Of a DNA stretch of 64,000 bases, positions 1 to 12,000 are shown piece after piece. The position numbers and the translations under genes are program-made. The notes under the pieces are model-generated. The model searched no databases and had not been told where the DNA came from. It was given only the letters and a program-made list of their open reading frames with translations. Origin of the DNA: Aporrectodea caliginosa (taxonomy: Eukaryota > Annelida > Clitellata > Crassiclitellata > Lumbricidae); NCBI GenBank assembly GCA_020284085.1, contig JACEVL010000152.1, positions 429,501 to 493,500 of the forward strand, written 5' to 3'. Positions within the stretch are counted from its first letter, which is position 1. Each line of letters starts with the position of its first letter.

Positions 1-368
1 TGTTATAGTGAACTGTTACAGCAGTTTTCATGCGACTGCTATATCAGTATTTACGTTATAATGAATTGTCATATGAATTATTATATCAGTATTTATTTAC
101 ATGTCACCAGTGTTTGTCAATAAGTTTCATCTGGTTTTCACAGTTCTAGTCTTGAAACACCCAACCGAAGAATTCCTTCAATCAACAGACTTGAGAACAG
201 CCTGGTTTTAGAGCAACAAAACAAGTGACAGCATCAAACTCCCATTTCAGACATCATGAATCAAGTGCAGCTGTTTCTTCATTACTTCACTTGTTCATTT
301 ATTCCTGTCTCATTCATCTCAATCTTGATCATTTATTTCCTTTGATGGATTACTTTCCCTGGACTATC

Positions 369-408
369 CTCCTCCTCCTCCTCCTCCTCCTCCTCCTACT
401 CCTCCTCC
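369..408 (+). repeat. (TCC)n microsatellite
   Basis: TCCTCCTCC run giving a poly-Leu open frame. Confidence 0.9.
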
Positions 409-629
409 TGTGAACTCCTTCTGACTCACCTGTTCAACCAATAAATTCATCCTTTTTCATCTACAGGTCAAACATAAACAACACCTTTTCCCACAGACAA
501 ACAGTACTTCATTTAAGTTTAATCAACAGACCAGTCTAACAAGTCAAAAGTTTTGTGTAAAATGTTTCAACTGTGCAACTGCTTGAAGGACACCAACATG
601 AAAAAGTGTAACTCAAACAAGACACTTGA

Positions 630-925
630 AAGTGTCTGTCAGTTTGTGTGAGTCTGTGTCTATGTGTGTGGCTGTCTGTCTGTCTGGCTGCATGCCTGCC
701 TGTGTGTCTGTCTGTGTGTCTATCTGCCTGTGTGTCTATCGGCCTGTGTGCCTGTAAGCCTGTCTGCATGTCTGACTCTTTGTCTAGTCTGTCTCTTCCA
801 ATGTAGACTCTGTCTGTCCGTCTGTCTGTATGTCTGTCTGTCAGACGTGTCTGTCTGGTCTGTCTGTCTCTTCCAATGTACTGTCCGTCCGTCTCTCTCT
901 GTGTCTGTCTGTCTGTACCTTCCAA
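630..925 (+). repeat. (TGTC)n array
   Basis: Imperfect TGTCTGTC array; open frames on both strands (Cys/Leu/Ser or Asp/Arg/Gln) are artefacts of the repeat. Confidence 0.95.
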
Positions 926-1172
926 TCTAGACTGATTCTGTCAAATGGATTGTGATGACAGCCAGTAGTTTCCCTTTGAAGCAGCTATTGATCAACTGTC
1001 AGAACTAAGCAGCAGAACTGACATTTCCAGGGAAAGTCAGATCACATAAAAGTTGATTATATTATAAAATTAACACATACTATATATTCATAAAATCATA
1101 AACTGTATTACTTTCATTTCTGTTAGAAACACGTTTACAGTAGTCTTTTATGGTTACAAAATTAATTATATA

Positions 1173-1530
1173 TAGGGGTGGGCAACGATTAAAAATTTTA
1201 ATCAAAATTAATCGCACGATTAAAATTTTTAATAACGCGATTAATTTTTAACGCATGTCACAATAGATAACAAGTACAACTACTCTACCGACTCTGAGTA
1301 GTTACGCTGAATATGCGCTATATAAAGGCTTGCAGTCAATAAACAAAAAGCAAACATGCTTTTACTACTTGTTTTTACTTTTTAGTTTTCACTTTAAAGT
1401 TTAAACTGAACTGTTTTATAAGAATTGTTTCAGCGCATTTCAAGAAATAATTGGGTGCAGTGACAATCGCGTTAACTGCGTTTAATCAAAATTTAAGTCG
1501 CGTTAATAACACGTTAAATGCCCAGCCCTA
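1173..1530. mobile_element. Short hAT-like element with AATCGCG-type subterminal repeats
   Basis: Terminal inverted repeats are TAGGGGTGGGC and GCCCAGCCCTA. A perfect 8-bp duplication attatata flanks it (1165-1172 and 1531-1538). Inside both ends are variants of TTAATCGCG/CGATTAAAA words. No coding capacity. The 8-bp duplication and TAGGGGT ends are typical of hAT transposons. Confidence 0.85.
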
Positions 1531-1729
1531 ATTATATATTATAATTGATAACGAAATTATTCCTGTTGCTAATTGGTAAATAAATAGTTCTGTATATGCT
1601 AGTCTTTTGATTTTGATCAGGTACAATTAGGTAATAACAAGGTAAGTAAATTGTTTTGTGCCTCTCCCAATCTGTAGTATTCCATCCTTTTCCCTCAGCT
1701 TTGTCACATGACTCTCTGTATCTGTCTCT

Positions 1730-1955
1730 TTGACTGACTGACTGACTGACTGCCTGCTTACACTTGTGTGTCTCTGTCTGCCTGCCTGTCTGTCTGTCCG
1801 TTTGACTGTCTGTATATCTATCTCTGTCTTTTTGATTGTCTGTCTGTCTGTCTCTTCCAATGAATACTCATTCTGTCTGCCTGTCTGTCTGTCTGTCCGT
1901 CTAATTCCTAACAACCCTCTTTCTTTGTCTGCCTGCCTATGTCTGTCCATGTCAG
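1730..1955 (+). repeat. (TGTC)n array
   Basis: Imperfect TGTC/TGAC array. Confidence 0.93.
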
Positions 1956-2354
1956 AAGTGTTTGTCTACACCAGCAACAACTTTATGTTCAGAAATAATT
2001 ACTTATTAGATGTCATTAATTGGTTTTGCCCTGAAGACAAATATCATCAACACTGCCAGTCAAACGATAGGAAATCAGCAACACTTCACAGGCACTTCAA
2101 TTAGCATCAGCCAACTCTACAAGAACACACCAGCCGCTGCAACCAATGCCATAATTAACGACATCATCTGATAGACAGCTGATACCTCTCCCTCCCTCCG
2201 CGGCACACCACACTTATCCTGGGAATAGAACGCACTCCCTCTGCACGTTTTATTCATGACTTCTATACATTAAGCGAGGTGTAGTCCGACGGCTTAGTAC
2301 TAAGGCCGGAATATTAAACTAAAAGGAGGAATCTGTCAAGATTGGAAGGTTTCA

Positions 2355-2648
2355 GACATACACAGACAGACAGACAGACAGGCAGGCAGGCAAGCAAGCA
2401 GGCAGACACAGGCAGACAGACAGACAAGAGAGACAGGAAGGCAGACGGACATGCAGAGGCAGGCAGGCAGGCAAGAGACAGACACAGAGACAGGCAGGTG
2501 GCACAGACAGATAAGACACAGACAGACACACAGACAAACACAGACAGACAGACAGGGACAGGCACAGACAGACACACAGACAGAAATGGACAAGCACAGA
2601 TAGAGAGATGCACACGCAAGCAGATGCAGACAGACAGACACACACAGT
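2355..2648 (+). repeat. (GACA)n array
   Basis: CAGACAGACAGACA with GCAG variants; opposite orientation to the neighbouring TGTC arrays. Confidence 0.95.
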
Positions 2649-2719
2649 CCCACTTTAAATGAAAGTGTTATGCCTCTGAAAGTGTCATTAACAGTTTATA
2701 CAGTTTGCACTGGTTGTTG

Positions 2720-3030
2720 GCATCATCATCATCATCATTAGTTCCTGATGCCAGCCATTTGGCAGCAATGGGTACGAATGAATGTGTGATCTCCATTGTC
2801 CTCAGTCATTTGTCAAGTCCACTGCTCCCCTGAGTGTAACTCCAAGTGATGCTATGTCCTCGTTTATGTTATCTATCCAGTGTAGTCTTGGTCTGCCTTT
2901 GTTTCTTTTTCCTTCGTATCTTCCAAGCAGTGCATTGTGTGGAATACGATTAACTGGCATACTCTCTCTACATGTCCAAACCTATCAGAGTCTTCACTGG
3001 CAGGCTTTGTCTTGCAAAGTTGTTTGAATA
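2720..3030 (-). mobile_element. LINE 3' end with (GAT)n tail
   Basis: On the minus strand it encodes FGHVERVCQLIVFHTMHCLE and KEKETKADQDY, the end of a LINE reverse-transcriptase protein (GHV.RM...R pattern). It then runs through CTGCCAAATGGCTGGCATCA to a GATGATGATGATG tail (2723-2738 on the plus strand). Fragments with the same 3' end occur at 5570-5650 and 9820-9935. Confidence 0.75.
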
Positions 3031-3049
3031 TCTAATGACTGTCCTATGT

Positions 3050-3420
3050 CAGGGGTCTCCAAAGTACGGCCCGCGGGCCACATCCGGCCCGCTAAGGCCT
3101 TTAATCTGGCCCGCGGAACTCTCCTTGCAGAAACAAACTAAATTGGGAAAATTGAAAATTTTAACGCCGCTGTACTCTGACATGCACACAGCCAAAATCT
3201 ATGTCGCTGTTTGTAAGGCACTGTGCCTGATATGCAATGACACCATTGCGTGCTTAAAGAGTACAATATTCGGAGACATTATGAATCCAAGCATTCATCG
3301 CATTACTTGCAATTCACTGGACAGCTGCGCACAGAGAAATTTTTTTCTTCTAGTTTTGGCCCGTGGAGCTTTAGAAAGTCAGCAATGTGGGCCCCCGCTG
3401 GAAAACTTTGGAGACCCCTG
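3050..3420. mobile_element. hAT deletion derivative carrying a zinc-finger remnant
   Basis: The ends are CAGGGGTCTCCAAAGTACGG and CTTTGGAGACCCCTG, with a perfect 8-bp duplication tcctatgt on both sides (3042-3049, 3421-3428). The interior, with one frameshift, encodes VCKALCLICND and then KEYNIRRHYESKHSSHYLQF and TGQLRTEKF: a CxxC...HxxxxH BED-like finger as found at the start of hAT transposases of the ZBED/GTF2IRD2 type. The 371-bp length shows a large internal deletion. Confidence 0.88.
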
Positions 3421-3973
3421 TCCTATGTCATTGTTTTTTATTTTCTGCAGTCTTGAAATCTCTTTGATTTTGGTGAATATATAAAATCAATTAATACACC
3501 TCATAATTGAAAAACTGTAATTAAATTGATATAAACCGACATGTGTTGGTGGAACTCCTATAGTCCTAAAGGTTCACTAGTAAGGGAGTGCTTTGCAAGC
3601 GTGTGTTCAATTAAGTCATAACCACATAACAGGTCTTACAGGTTCTACTAAAACTCGGCATAGGTGGCATGCAAACCATATGACAGGGTTGATATGCTCC
3701 ATATTTTATGAACTTGTTTTGTTACAAAGGTGTGACTTGAATTACATAATCATTAAGTTCCTCCTCAAGGTCACAGTCCTGGATGGGGTTCAATTTAGAA
3801 AATGATTGATTAATTTAAATATTACACAATACAGCTGTGCAGTGAGAAAAACAATACATATGAATAGTATACTCCAAAAGAAGAAGAGATTGAACACTGG
3901 CCTAAACCATGATGAAACTATAAGAACAGATACTAACAGTGGATATGCGAAAAACATTGAACAATACTAGACC

Positions 3974-4378
3974 AATTGTGACCCAAGGGATCAAAATGAG
4001 TCGCATGTCAGAAATTTTAGAATATGAGTATTTTACATATTCTTAAAGACCACATTTTTGCTTTAAAATGACACCAAAAGTTTGGTTCTACCTTATTTTT
4101 TGACAAAGTTACAAATGATTATGTGGGTTTTTTAAAATTTCATTTATTTTAATATATAATCACAAAAATAAAAGTATTTTCTGTACAAAATTCTGAAAAT
4201 ACACATTAAAACAATGAATTTCAACAAATGTGAGAAATCAGAAATGTAAAGAAATTTTTTTACCCATTTTGATTAAAATCTTAAAATTAGAAAAAGTGAC
4301 ATCTGATCATATTTTGCTGTTTTCCTAGCAATGTAAATTTCCGACATCCGACTCATTTTTATCCCTTGGGTCACAATT
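3974..4378. mobile_element. Miniature inverted-repeat element
   Basis: The ends AATTGTGACCCAAGGGAT and ATCCCTTGGGTCACAATT form inverted repeats of about 40 bp with a few mismatches. The interior is AT-rich with no coding capacity. No clear target duplication beyond the palindromic AATT; superfamily unknown. Confidence 0.7.
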
Positions 4379-4654
4379 AAGATAATGAAGCAATGGAAAA
4401 ACAGTAGCACAATGAAAATACCATGACTGATTGAGAAACAAATAAATAATAAACAAGAATGCAAGTTTTTCATTAGCTAATCAACAACAACAAATGGAAA
4501 AGTAAAACTAAATATGAAAAGTGATAGGCTTAGCCACAGATAGACTGTGAGAAACTTGGGCACTGTTAATTTGTTACATATTCGTGATATAAGCCAACAA
4601 CATAATATGATATTGCCCACCAGAACTCAATGGGCTGACCCTCAACCAGGATTT

Positions 4655-4845
4655 GTATATGTGTATGTCTGTGTTTCTGTCAGTGTGTGTCTGTGTATGT
4701 GTGTCTGTCTGTGTGCATCTGTCTGTCTGTGTCTCTGTGTTTCTATCAGTGTGTTTGTCCGTGTGTCTGCCTGTGTGTGTCTGTGTTTCTCTGAGTATGC
4801 ATGTTTATCTGTCTGTCTGTCTGCCTGCCTGTCTGTCTATTACTC
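4655..4845 (+). repeat. (TGTC)n/(TG)n array
   Basis: TGTGTCTGTGTATGTGTG grading into TGTCTGTCTG. Confidence 0.93.
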
Positions 4846-5099
4846 CCCAATCTTGGCTAATTTTCATCACAGTTCTGTAAATCACATAGGATCAGAATAC
4901 TAGACTCAGGACCATCTGCTGGTTCTAACACTGTGATATCCTGTGTTCAGGCAGGTAACAAATCAGCCGGAATACCTGTGCGATCCTCTGCATACGTAAT
5001 ACCAACAACAGCCATACAAATGCAAAAACTAGTATTATGTAGAACAACAACTAGTATTATATAGAACAACAAACACTAAAGTGCAATCTACAACATGTC

Positions 5100-5355
5100 A
5101 CGTTGTGACATCTCTTTAACCCTGCACATTGTATGTATGTATGAGCACTTGTTATAGCCCTTCAAGTATTTCTACTCAGAGGTGCTCCTAGACTACAGCG
5201 CTGACACTGAATCGGAGTTTCACGCCCAAGCGCATGAGCAATTGCGAGTGAAGGACTTGCCCAGGGTCCCTACGCAGCAGCTTGAGGTGGATTCGAACCC
5301 GCAACCCTCCAGTTGCAAGGCACTGAACATACCCCTACACCACCGCGCCCCATTA
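5100..5355 (-). mobile_element. tRNA-derived SINE, family B
   Basis: On the minus strand GGGGCGCGGTGGTGTAGGGG and GGGTTGCGGGTTCGAATCCA form the A and B boxes of a tRNA-like head. The element ends GAGCACCTCTGAGTAG...TTGAAGGG, a tail also present at 16640, 19390 and 25650. Confidence 0.75.
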
Positions 5356-5749
5356 CAGATACCTTTCTCAACAAACAAAAATAACTGCCTGTTGTTCCAA
5401 ACATAGCTATTAGTCTCTTGAAACTTTTGAGCCTCAAAGGATCAATACCTTGGGATAAATAAGATGCTACTACAAAATAATTTCTAACTGAATCTGCAAA
5501 AATATCATAGGTCACATGAAAACTTAGGAATCCACATTCTCTAAGTACTTTATCATTGATCATCATTATCTTCAGTTCCTGATGCCAGCCATTTGGCAGC
5601 GATGGGTATGAATAAATTATCTCCATTGTTCTCGGTCATTTGTCAAGTTCATATTCTGTACACATGGCCTCATAGCTCAGAAAAAAACTGAAGACTCTAA
5701 AGCATGATCTCACCAATGTGGTTACAGTGTGGGTTTCAAGTGCCTTCAG

Positions 5750-5999
5750 TGTGGCCTATGCCTGCCAGCGCCAGTCGCAGGTCATCTATCAGCCGACCTT
5801 TAATGAACTCATCCGACAGCAGATGGAGCTACACACGGAGGAGTACAGTCGCCAACAGGAGGAGCTGCTCGCCAGGCGACTCTGTCAGATCGCGACTCCG
5901 CTCGTCGATCAAAGGCTCGAGGAGCGACACGGAAAGCGACAGAAGGAACGAGACGAATACGAGCGACGGATCATGCAGGGAAAAGAGCGCACCACTTGG
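5750..5999 (+). CDS. SH2 adaptor gene, first visible exon (coiled-coil segment)
   Basis: The acceptor is ttcag ending at 5749 (an alternative CAG ends at 5727). The donor is TGG|GTGAGC. Two frames are open here. The chosen frame ends in phase 0, matching the next exon, and uses codons typical of genes (many CAG, GAG, CTC, CTG). It encodes a charged segment with MELHTEEYSRQQEELLARR and RQKERDEYERR, probably alpha-helical. The other open frame gives a Ser/Arg-rich product and ends in phase 2, which does not fit the following exon. No start codon lies in frame between the upstream stop and this exon, so at least one more 5' exon must exist. Confidence 0.7.
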
Positions 6000-7148
6000 G
6001 TGAGCAGCGGCTCGACTTTTGCTTGACTGCTCGATTTTGGCCTGGCTGTCGGTGTTTCCGTTAGAGTCCAAAAAGGGGACGTACTTGATGTCCTTACGTA
6101 GAATTTTGGACGTAGCTCATTTCTAACGGCGATCACACTGGGCTTATACAACATAACAGAATACACAATCACAAACTTTATTAATCAATATTCAAGTTCC
6201 AATGAGTTTGTAAACGACAAGAAACAATAGTACTAATGCGTAAAAAACCAGGAAAACCATCAGACCAATCCACGTAACGACAAAATAATATCTCATTAGC
6301 CTTAATGCTTGACGTGTATACATCCGACGATAAACAAATGAACTTATGTAACTCGCCACTGGAGTTTTACTTACGCCTAGCCCGAAAATTTGGACGTTTT
6401 GGACAATTGTTACAGACGTTATAACGACCATTTGGGCTTTAACGGAAACACTACTGGCTCTTCTCGTGTGCACTTCTGTTTTAACTTGACTGTTTCACTT
6501 CTAGCGACCAGTGATTGATGACTTGTGCACGAGGACAGCAGCACTTTAAAAGTCATATAATTAGATTATTTTAGATAGATTTTAGATGGATTAGATAGAT
6601 TAAAAGTTGTTTGATTAGATTAGATTGACTCATGCACAGACTTCTCACGTGGCTCATTGTAATCTTATCTGGACACTTCTGTAGCATCATTATTTGAATG
6701 ATGATTGCCTCAAAGCAAACACCACTTTCCAAAAGTAAAGCCCATTGGAAAGAACAAATCAGCATAATGCATTAGACAGAACCAGAGTGTTAACATTCGA
6801 GAGAAAATGCTACAGAAAAATTCTGAAGATAGGATGGACTCCGAAGATAAGCAACGAAGAGGTATACGAAAGAGTGGAAATGACAGAGAACTTCATGCAG
6901 AAAGTTAATCAACGAAAACTTGGATTGTTCGGACATATTTGTAGAATGAAAAAGGACAGAAATATCAAGGCTCTAATGTTTGGAATAATGGAGGGTAGGA
7001 ATAAAAGAGGCAGACCGCATAGAGAATGGACAGATGACATCGAAGAGTGGTGTGGAACAGATCTGCAGAAACTGTATCACACAGCTCAGAACAGAGAGAC
7101 ATTGTGAAGAAGGCATCGGACACCTACGGGCACTGAGCCCATGGTTAT

Positions 7149-7222
<74 letters not shown>

Positions 7223-8978
7223 CAGTTGCCATGACCCATTTATTTCACGTAGAACAAGTCAATCTAACAACTTCTGTTTCTGTCAATGATCTCAGGCAAA
7301 GAAGGTTTTCGAGCAGACACCTCATCGCCTGCCTTTCGTCGAAGATGCTTCGCAGCCGAATCTCGGTTCCGCCTCCACCATGCTTCCAACCGTTCATTCG
7401 TTGCCGGACGAGGTCCCTCGGCAGAGTCTGGGACTTGCAGATGCGCCAGGACCTGGAGAGGACAACCCGGAGCAGAAGAATCACTGTCCTGAATTGGAAT
7501 TCCATTCTCAACCAAGTGCCAATGCCATTGGAGAGGAATGTTATCTCTGCCCCGTTCCCTGCTGCCCTGACCTTCCGAAAACATGCGCAGCTGGGTCTGA
7601 GGTAAGTCAGTAGATGTCTTCTGTTATTATAATAATATTATAATATTCATTTATTAATTCAAGCCGACAAGTACACAGTAAGGTTACATGTTTATTGTAG
7701 TAATTGATGATAAGAAGTTTAACCCCTTAACGACGAGCGTGTACTAAAATGCATGGGAAGTCCTATGCAGCTCGTCGTTAAAGGGTTAACATATTTTAAC
7801 TGTATGGCAGCCTGCAAGACACCCATATGTCCTACTGCTCATTTTAATGGAGTTGGTTCCACTTTGATGGAGTTGGTTCCACTTTGATGGAGTCAGTTCC
7901 ACTCTCAGGCAGTTCGGTTCCACTTTTGATGTAATCAGTTCCACTTTTGATGTAATCAGTTCCACTTTTGATGTAATCAGTTCCACTTTTGATGTAATCA
8001 GTTCCACTTTGATGCAGTCGTTGATCGATGCCTGAAGTCGTGACGGTGGTGCCGTGGAAGTCTTCCAACTAGATTATATTAGATTAGATTCGAGTTGACT
8101 TGTGTCATTTTGCCTTGGATTTGCACAGTATAATGGATTTTCGTGTGTGGCTTCTCTCCGCTGGGTTTCATTTCCGATAAATTTGAAATAATTAGTTTAT
8201 ACGTCTGCCTTCCATTGTCGTCAAGAGAGTGGACAAAGGCAGGGGAGGCCGGGCCTACTCGGTCTTGACAAAACCCTGGTCTGTGGCAATTCGATTAGAG
8301 ATGTCGGAGCTGGAAAAGGAAGGATGAGGTGAGGGGCATCTGGTTGGTGGATGGGGTGGGTGGCAGGGTACAGTTGGGGAAGGCGGAGGCTGGTTAATCA
8401 AATGAGGCCGACTTGTGAGAATCGAAGCTGCTTCTGCGAAATTGCTTTTTCCGGATGGTGGCTGCTTTTTATGAGAATCTATCTTCGCCTGACAGACTTT
8501 GGCGGTTCGAGGACATTTCCATATTGTTATGACCTTCATTTTAATGAAATGACCATGTTGGGCTGTGTTACGAGAATAGCTCTGTTAAAGATTGTCTTTG
8601 TTTTTATTGTTGATGTTATTGTCAGTTGTTTGATTGGGTTGTATATGGCAATTGGGTATTTTTATGGCAATAATTGATGGACATATAGAGAGAATGCCAG
8701 TTGACCGAATTAGAGGTCTGCGGGTAGAGCATTTTTGCTACCCGACCCGTACCCGTAACACAGGACCGCTTACCCGTACCCGTACCCGACCCGTAGTCAA
8801 AATTACTACCCAACCCGACCCGTACCCGCGGGTATACCCGTACCCGTACCGTACAAGCCACATAAATTAATAGGCATTCCTATAATCCGAGCCCCTAACA
8901 GTCCAATAGTCTCACAAAGCATGTAGCCTAGCAGTAATAATAATAGTATGATGGTGATGATCACAGTAATAATAATAC

Positions 8979-9030
<52 letters not shown>

Positions 9031-12000
9031 CACAATAATAATAGTAATAATAATAATAATCAAATAATCTTAAACATAATCATAATGAGGTTCATGATAA
9101 TGACAGTGACTGTGTTTCATGGATAATCGTGCTGCCCAACTGAATTTCTTGATGTTCGGAGTATGGCTTTTCAGATTTCTGGCCCAAAATAAAACGATTT
9201 ACCAATTTTGGTGCAATATTAGAAGGTTATAGTAACACCCGATGCAGCTATATCATCCACGATAATTTGATGCCAGAAAAACTCAAAATGAACAATATTA
9301 TCGTGGAACTTTCAAACTTCCACGGCCAATTACAAAAGGGTACAGATGAGACGTTAAGTACCGCCAGCTATGGTAAATCTGACTCACCATTACATGTAAC
9401 CCCAAAACTTCCAAACGGTACGGGTAAAACCGGGTATACCCGTACCCGTAGGTACCCGCACCCGACCCGACCCGTAAAATGCTACCCGTTCCGCACCCGA
9501 CCCGCGGGTACGGGTCGGTACGGGTAAAACCCGCGGGTACGGGTCGGGTACGGGTCAAACTCGCGGTTACGGTGTATACCCGCAGACCCCTAGACCGAAT
9601 CCAACTCAATGTGCGACATGCAAGATTCGAAGAGCAAAGAAACAAAGGCAGACCAAGACTATGCTAGATAGATATATGAGGACATAAACATCACTTGGGA
9701 CTAACACTAAGGGGCACTGTTCGCTTTCTGACAGTGCCAGTCCCTAAAGCCTGGATAAAGGAGGAGGGCGACGCTAATGGTCTCTGTTACCACACAGCTA
9801 GTCGTTAAAAAGGAAACACACACACTAAGGGGAGCAATGAACTTGACAAATGACTGAGGACAATGGCAATAATTTATTCGTACCCATCGCCGCCAAATGG
9901 CTGGCGTCAGGAACTGATGATGATGAGTTGATGAAGACAGAGTTTGGACAAACACTTGCTTTTAAGGCTAAGTGTGCAGATCTATTTTCAAGTTAGGCGC
10001 ATTTTTGTGGCTATTTCTGACGTGTTGGCAATTTGGTCAGCATGCAGTGATGTTAGTTTCCTAAGATTATCGTTTGCTGTGCATTGATGGGTGTCTGTAT
10101 CATGGAGGAAGAAGAAGAAGAAGAGGAAAGAGGAGATGGAGGAGGAAGAGGAAGAGGAGGAAGACGAAGAGCAGTCCCTTGAGCTAACCTGAAGGCAGCC
10201 ATGGGTACTGTGTTAGCCACTTCATTTTCTTATTCTTGGCAATATGAGGGTGGGCAGCCAGTCCTCTTCCTCACCGTCTAATCTTCCCACCGACAGTGTA
10301 TGGTCAGTGTATTCGCTACAGCTGAGTGCAAGTGGAGCGGAAATCTTAAACGAAATTTCTGCCCTGGTGGGGATTTAAACTTCCGACCTCTCAAATGACA
10401 GTCCAACATACTAACTCCTACACTATTGAGCACGCTGGGCAAAATGCCATACACAAGTCATGTATCATGAATGTACTGTCAGTCACTGTTAATGGCACAA
10501 GTCATGTATCATGAATGTACTGTCAGTCACTGTTAATGGCACAAGTCATGTATCATGAATGTACTGTCAGTCACTGTTAATGGCACAAGTCATGTATCAT
10601 GAATGTATTGTCAGTCACTGTTAATGGCACAAGTCATGTATCATGAATGTACTGTCAGTCACTGTTAATGGCACAAGTCGTGTATCATGAATGTACTGTC
10701 AGTCACTGTTAATGGCACAAGTCATGTATCATGAATGTACTGTCAGTCACTGTTAATGGCACAAGTCATGTATCATGAATGTACTGTCAGTCACTGTTAA
10801 TGGCACAAGTCATGTATCATGAATGTACTGTCAGTCACTGTTAATGGCACAAGTCATGTATCATGAATGTACTGTCATTCACTGTTAATGGCACAAGTCA
10901 TGTATCATGAATGTACTGTCAGTCACTGTTAATGGCACAAATCATGTATCATGAACGTACTGTCAGTCACTGTTAATGGCACAAGTCATGTATCATGAAT
11001 GTACTGTCAGTCACTGTTAATGGCACAAGTCATGTATCATGAATGTATACTGTCAGTCACTGTTAATGGCTGGTATGGTATTACTTATTTTCTATGATGG
11101 CTGTTTTATGAGTCCTTTAGCACCTACATTTCCCTTGGGTCACTAGACAATGGTTTGTCACTATGGTTATTGTTTTCAAGCGTCACCATAATGGTCGTCT
11201 GCATTATCGTCATCATCGTCATTACTGTTTGATGACCACCTCTTGCGAGAAACATTTTCAGCCGACCTAAGGTTGCACAAGACTCTAGATTTGCGGGATA
11301 CATATTTCAGCAACTTGTGAGAGGTTTTAGAAGGTGTCATGACAGTGCTTTGATACATGTTATAATTATGCTTTCATCATTGTTGTCGTCATTATTACTG
11401 CTTGATTGTCTTCATCATCGTCATGATCCATTCATCATGATTAGCATCATTACTATCCATCCATTCATCATCGTCATCATCCATTCATCATTATCCATTC
11501 ATCACAATCAGCATCATCACCATCCATCTATCCATCCATTCATCATCGTCATCGTCATCACCATCATCCAGTCATAATTATCCATTTATCATGATCAGCA
11601 TCACGACCATCCATTCGTCAGCATCATCACCATCGATCCATCCATTCATCATTTCAATCAGCTTCATCCATTTCATCAATGCGCATCATCCTCAAAGAAC
11701 ATAATTTCCCAGCCTCTGTTCCACCTGCTTGTTTGGGTCTTGTCATGAAATCTACTTTCCATACCCCTATTTCACAAGCAGTTGAAGACCATTCACTTTG
11801 ATCGTGGTCTTGTGTAGTCAGGTCGGGAGTACCTCTGTTGAGCTTTCTTGAAGAGGCACTACTGTATATAAATAAGCATTTGCAATTACAAGTACACTGA
11901 AAAGAGCCTAAGTGGCCATCAAAAAGTCTTAATGGCCACTGAAAAGAGCTTTAATGGCCACCAAAAGAACCTTAATGGCCAATGAAAGGAACCGTAAATG

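Noticed and set aside
664..930. Long Cys/Leu/Ser or Asp/Arg/Gln open frames in TGTC arrays (also 2314-2662, 4547-4903, 13393-13656, 44061-44391)
   Set aside because: A pure tetranucleotide without stops gives open frames on all strands; no codon bias, no splice context.
5704..6003. Ser/Arg-rich open frame across the first SH2 gene exon
   Set aside because: Its end phase does not fit the next exon, and codon choice is poorer than in the overlapping frame that encodes the charged helix.
7034..7239. PolyMet/polyAsp/polyIle frames at the GAT run
   Set aside because: Artefact of (GAT)n, which is the tail of a LINE fragment.
10452..11068. Regular 44-bp repeats considered as a CRISPR-like array
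   Set aside because: There are no variable spacers; the whole unit repeats, so it is a minisatellite, and the context is eukaryotic.
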